Positions 6,208 through 8,362 of a stretch of 8,362 bases of DNA are shown in pieces; position 1 is the stretch's first letter, and the number at the start of each line of letters is the position of its first letter. Under the pieces are notes generated by a model that was not told the DNA's origin, ran no database searches, and was given only the letters and a program-made list of their open reading frames with translations. The translations under genes were made by a program, and so were the position numbers. Source of the DNA: Alphaproteobacteria bacterium (GTDB lineage: Bacteria; Pseudomonadota; Alphaproteobacteria; Rhizobiales; Beijerinckiaceae). The DNA is taken from positions 1 to 8,362 of the forward strand of contig RFXE01000068.1 of assembly GCA_009921785.1 (NCBI GenBank). The letters run 5' to 3'.

Positions 6208-7812
6208 ATGTCTGCGCCTGTCCGCTCCTCAGACAGTCTCATTCCCAAGACGCTCAGCGTGTTTCAGGAAGGCTACTCGCTTGATCGGCTAAGGCGTGAT
6301 GCGGTGTCCGGCCTCACGGTTGCGATGGTCGCTATTCCGCTCTCTATGGCGATTGCCAAAGCGTCGGGCGCTTCACCAGACCGTGGACTGATAACCGCAA
6401 TCATAGGGGGATTTCTGATCTCGCTCTTAGGCGGAAGCCGCTTTCAAATCGGCGGACCGGCCGGCGCTTTCATCGTTGTTGTAGCGTCAATCATCGAACG
6501 CCAAGGCTATGACGGCTTATTAATCGCTACGATCATTGCAGGGCTTACAATGATCGTCTTCGGTGCTCTGCGTTTGGGCTCTTACATCCGCTATATTCCG
6601 CACCCCGTTCTTGTCGGCTTTACCACTGGGATTGCGACAATTATTTTTTCAAGCCAGATCGTTGATCTATTTGGTTTGACTCTCGCAGGTCGCGAGCCGG
6701 CTGCTTTGATCCCGAAACTCAATGCAATCGGTCATGCTTTTGGAACTATATCTCCAGCAGCCATACTCATCAGTCTTTTTTCCATGGCAGTTATTTTGGT
6801 GCTGCGAAAAACGAAGCCGCATTGGCCTGGCTTTTTAATCGCAATCGGATTGGCCTCGCTTCTCACTTTTATCATTGCGCCTTTTGGATTGAGTGTTGAA
6901 ACGATCGGCACACGTTTTGGCGGTATACCGAATACGCTTCCCTTGCCAAACCTTCCCGCATTTTCGATGGATCGTTTGGTGTCCCTTATTCCAGACGCGG
7001 CAACCATCGCCTTTCTCGGAGCGATTGAATCACTCCTTTCTGCTGTTGTGGCTGACGGGATGACGGGCCGTCGTCATCGCTCAAACATCGAACTGATCGC
7101 GCAAGGCATTGCCAATATCGGGACTGCTCTATTTGGCGGAATCTGTGCAACGGGCACGATCGCAAGAACCGCTACAAATGTGCGCGCGGGCGGAACGAGC
7201 CCTGTGGCGGGCATGATCCATTCGCTCGTGCTTTTGCTGCTCATTCTCTTCGCAGCGCCCCTTGCGTCTTATATCCCCCTCGCCTCATTGGGCGCGATCC
7301 TCGCCATTGTTTCTTGGAATATGGCGGAGCGCGCTGAGTTTGTTTCGATACTCAAGCGCTCATGGCCTGATGCCCTTATCCTTCTCGCTACATTTTTGTT
7401 GACGATTTTTCGTGATCTCACGGAAGGCATCGCGGTTGGTGTCGTCTTATCGGCTTTCATCCTTATGCATCGCGTTGCGCAATCTGGTCGGGTTGAAGAA
7501 GTCGAAGAGCCAAATAACACAGTGATAGATCCTGATACGATAATCTACCGCATGGAAGGTCCGCTTTTTTTTGGTGTCGCTTCAGAGATTTCTGAGGTGC
7601 TTGATCGTATCGGGGAACACCCGAAGAAATTTATCCTCGATTGCCGCGCTGTGCCCTTTCTTGATCTATCGGGAGCGCATTCACTAAAGGTGATGATTGA
7701 TCGATTTCATAAAGGCGGAACTGAAGTTGTATTCAAAAACGCCAATGCACAAGTGGTTGACTCATTGCGCCGCTATGGCGTTCTTGAACATGGTGCGCGG
7801 ATTGAGGCCTGA
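6208..7812 (+). CDS. SulP-family anion transporter with C-terminal STAS domain
   Basis: This is an inner-membrane secondary transporter of the SLC26/SulP family; members carry sulfate, bicarbonate or other anions, often with Na+ or H+. The 534-residue protein has a membrane domain to about residue 423, with the family stretches GLTVAMVAIPLSMAIAKASG (35-54), QIGGPAGAFIVVV (80-92), GAIESLLSAVVADGMTG (271-287, with the conserved Glu) and GTIARTATNVRAGGTSPVAG (316-335). A linker rich in acidic residues (430-437) leads to a STAS domain (about 438-534) holding ILDCRAVPFLDLSGAHSL (476-493). No carbonic anhydrase domain is fused or adjacent, so a bicarbonate role is not specifically supported; the substrate is unknown. 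The start ATG at 6208 follows AAAGG (6199-6203) by 4 nt. The gene is divergent from qor and converges on pcs with only 10 nt between stop codons; no clear terminator is seen there. Confidence 0.93.
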   Translation: MSAPVRSSDSLIPKTLSVFQEGYSLDRLRRDAVSGLTVAMVAIPLSMAIAKASGASPDRGLITAIIGGFLISLLGGSRFQIGGPAGAFIVVVASIIERQGYDGLLIATIIAGLTMIVFGALRLGSYIRYIPHPVLVGFTTGIATIIFSSQIVDLFGLTLAGREPAALIPKLNAIGHAFGTISPAAILISLFSMAVILVLRKTKPHWPGFLIAIGLASLLTFIIAPFGLSVETIGTRFGGIPNTLPLPNLPAFSMDRLVSLIPDAATIAFLGAIESLLSAVVADGMTGRRHRSNIELIAQGIANIGTALFGGICATGTIARTATNVRAGGTSPVAGMIHSLVLLLLILFAAPLASYIPLASLGAILAIVSWNMAERAEFVSILKRSWPDALILLATFLLTIFRDLTEGIAVGVVLSAFILMHRVAQSGRVEEVEEPNNTVIDPDTIIYRMEGPLFFGVASEISEVLDRIGEHPKKFILDCRAVPFLDLSGAHSLKVMIDRFHKGGTEVVFKNANAQVVDSLRRYGVLEHGARIEA

Positions 7813-7822
7813 ACGCGCGCGC

Positions 7823-8362
7823 CTATGCGTTCGCTCGACGAAAAAGTCCGAGGGCCAGAAAATAAACCGCAATCACACCCAGAATCCATTGGGCTACAAT
7901 ATCGACTTTCATGTCCTCATATAAAGCAATGAGGGCAACCACAACCCAGACGCCCAACAAAGCGAGCGTGAGTGGACGGAGCATTTTCACGCGCACCGGA
8001 TGAACAAAGGTGAAATTTGAAGCTTGCGCCAGAGCGAGCACTAAGACGCCAATTGTTGTAGCAAGTGCAGGCGGTTGAAACACAAGAATGTGAAACACAA
8101 CGAGGTTCCAAACAGCCGGAAAGCCTCGAAACCAATAATCATCCGTCTTCATCGTATTAGAGGCAAAGTATAATGCAGCCGACAAGACGATGATCGCGCC
8201 TTGAAGCGCCAAGAGCCAATGTGGGTAAAGACCACTCATCAATAGAATAACGGCAGGCACAAAAACATAAGTGACATAATCGACAACAAGATCGAGAACA
8301 TCACCTGAGAGTTGCGGGGCATATTTTTGGACAGCCCATGCGCGGGCGAATGTGCCGTCAAT
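7823..8362 (-). CDS. pcs: Phosphatidylcholine synthase (Pcs), 5' end cut by window edge
   Basis: This integral membrane enzyme condenses CDP-diacylglycerol with choline to make phosphatidylcholine and CMP at the inner membrane. The last 179 codons are visible; the full family length is about 230-240 residues, so some 50-60 N-terminal residues lie beyond 8362. The visible part opens with the CDP-alcohol phosphotransferase motif D-G-x2-A-R-x12-G-x3-D-x3-D (residues 2-27 of the visible part), all key residues present, with the 12-residue spacing of Pcs rather than the shorter one of most family members. Further Pcs-like marks are VDYVTYVFVPA, TMKTDDYWFRGFPAVWN and FVHPVRVKMLRPL, between several hydrophobic segments. 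A GTG at 8260 within the frame is internal, because the catalytic motif lies upstream of it. Choline must come from outside or from degradation; no choline genes are in the window. Confidence 0.93.
   Translation of the reverse strand: MDGTFARAWAVQKYAPQLSGDVLDLVVDYVTYVFVPAVILLMSGLYPHWLLALQGAIIVLSAALYFASNTMKTDDYWFRGFPAVWNLVVFHILVFQPPALATTIGVLVLALAQASNFTFVHPVRVKMLRPLTLALLGVWVVVALIALYEDMKVDIVAQWILGVIAVYFLALGLFRRANA

Noticed and set aside
6089..6208. 40-codon in-frame upstream extension of qor
   Set aside because: It runs through the divergent promoter region to the SulP start, has no Qor resemblance, and would exceed the normal length of about 325 residues.
7812..7831. Possible hairpin (AACGC / GCGTT) between the convergent SulP and pcs stops as a terminator
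   Set aside because: Only 5 bp of stem with a 10-nt loop and no T-tract.

Overview
The window looks like a chromosomal segment of an alphaproteobacterium, probably of the Hyphomicrobiales (Rhizobiales) type. The basis is protein resemblance recalled from memory: a rhizobial-type phosphatidylcholine synthase, a Tat-exported BMP-family binding protein and a Qor close to the proteobacterial form. Base composition appears moderate, but I did not compute it. No rRNA, tRNA, CRISPR array, insertion sequence or phage gene is visible.

Layout. (1) At the left edge, on the minus strand, is the 5' end of a nucleoside/guanine-type deaminase gene. (2) After a 258-bp divergent intergenic region comes a plus-strand operon (396-5025) for a BMP/Nup-type purine or nucleoside ABC importer: a double-domain ATPase, two permeases and a Tat-exported binding protein. 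The genes are tightly packed (a 17-nt overlap, an ATGA overlap and a 26-nt gap) and end at a strong, probably bidirectional terminator (5057-5086). (3) On the minus strand is qor, an NADPH:quinone oxidoreductase. (4) Divergent from qor is a SulP-family anion transporter with a C-terminal STAS domain. (5) Convergent with SulP, and cut off by the right edge, is pcs (phosphatidylcholine synthase), with the full CDP-alcohol phosphotransferase motif visible.

How the genes fit together. The importer and the divergent deaminase plausibly form a purine salvage unit: the binding protein captures the ligand in the periplasm, the permeases and ATPase import it, and the deaminase acts on it in the cytoplasm. 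qor, SulP and pcs look like unrelated housekeeping or accessory genes.

The most unusual point is that the ATPase reading frame is broken near 1479. Both halves are well conserved, but about 8-10 residues of the second nucleotide-binding domain appear to be missing and the frame shifts. The first half stops at a TGA that overlaps an ATG in frame with the second half (ATGA, 1502-1505). This may be a recent inactivating deletion, an assembly error, or a split gene joined by translational coupling. I found no convincing new biological system; the other observations are modest.
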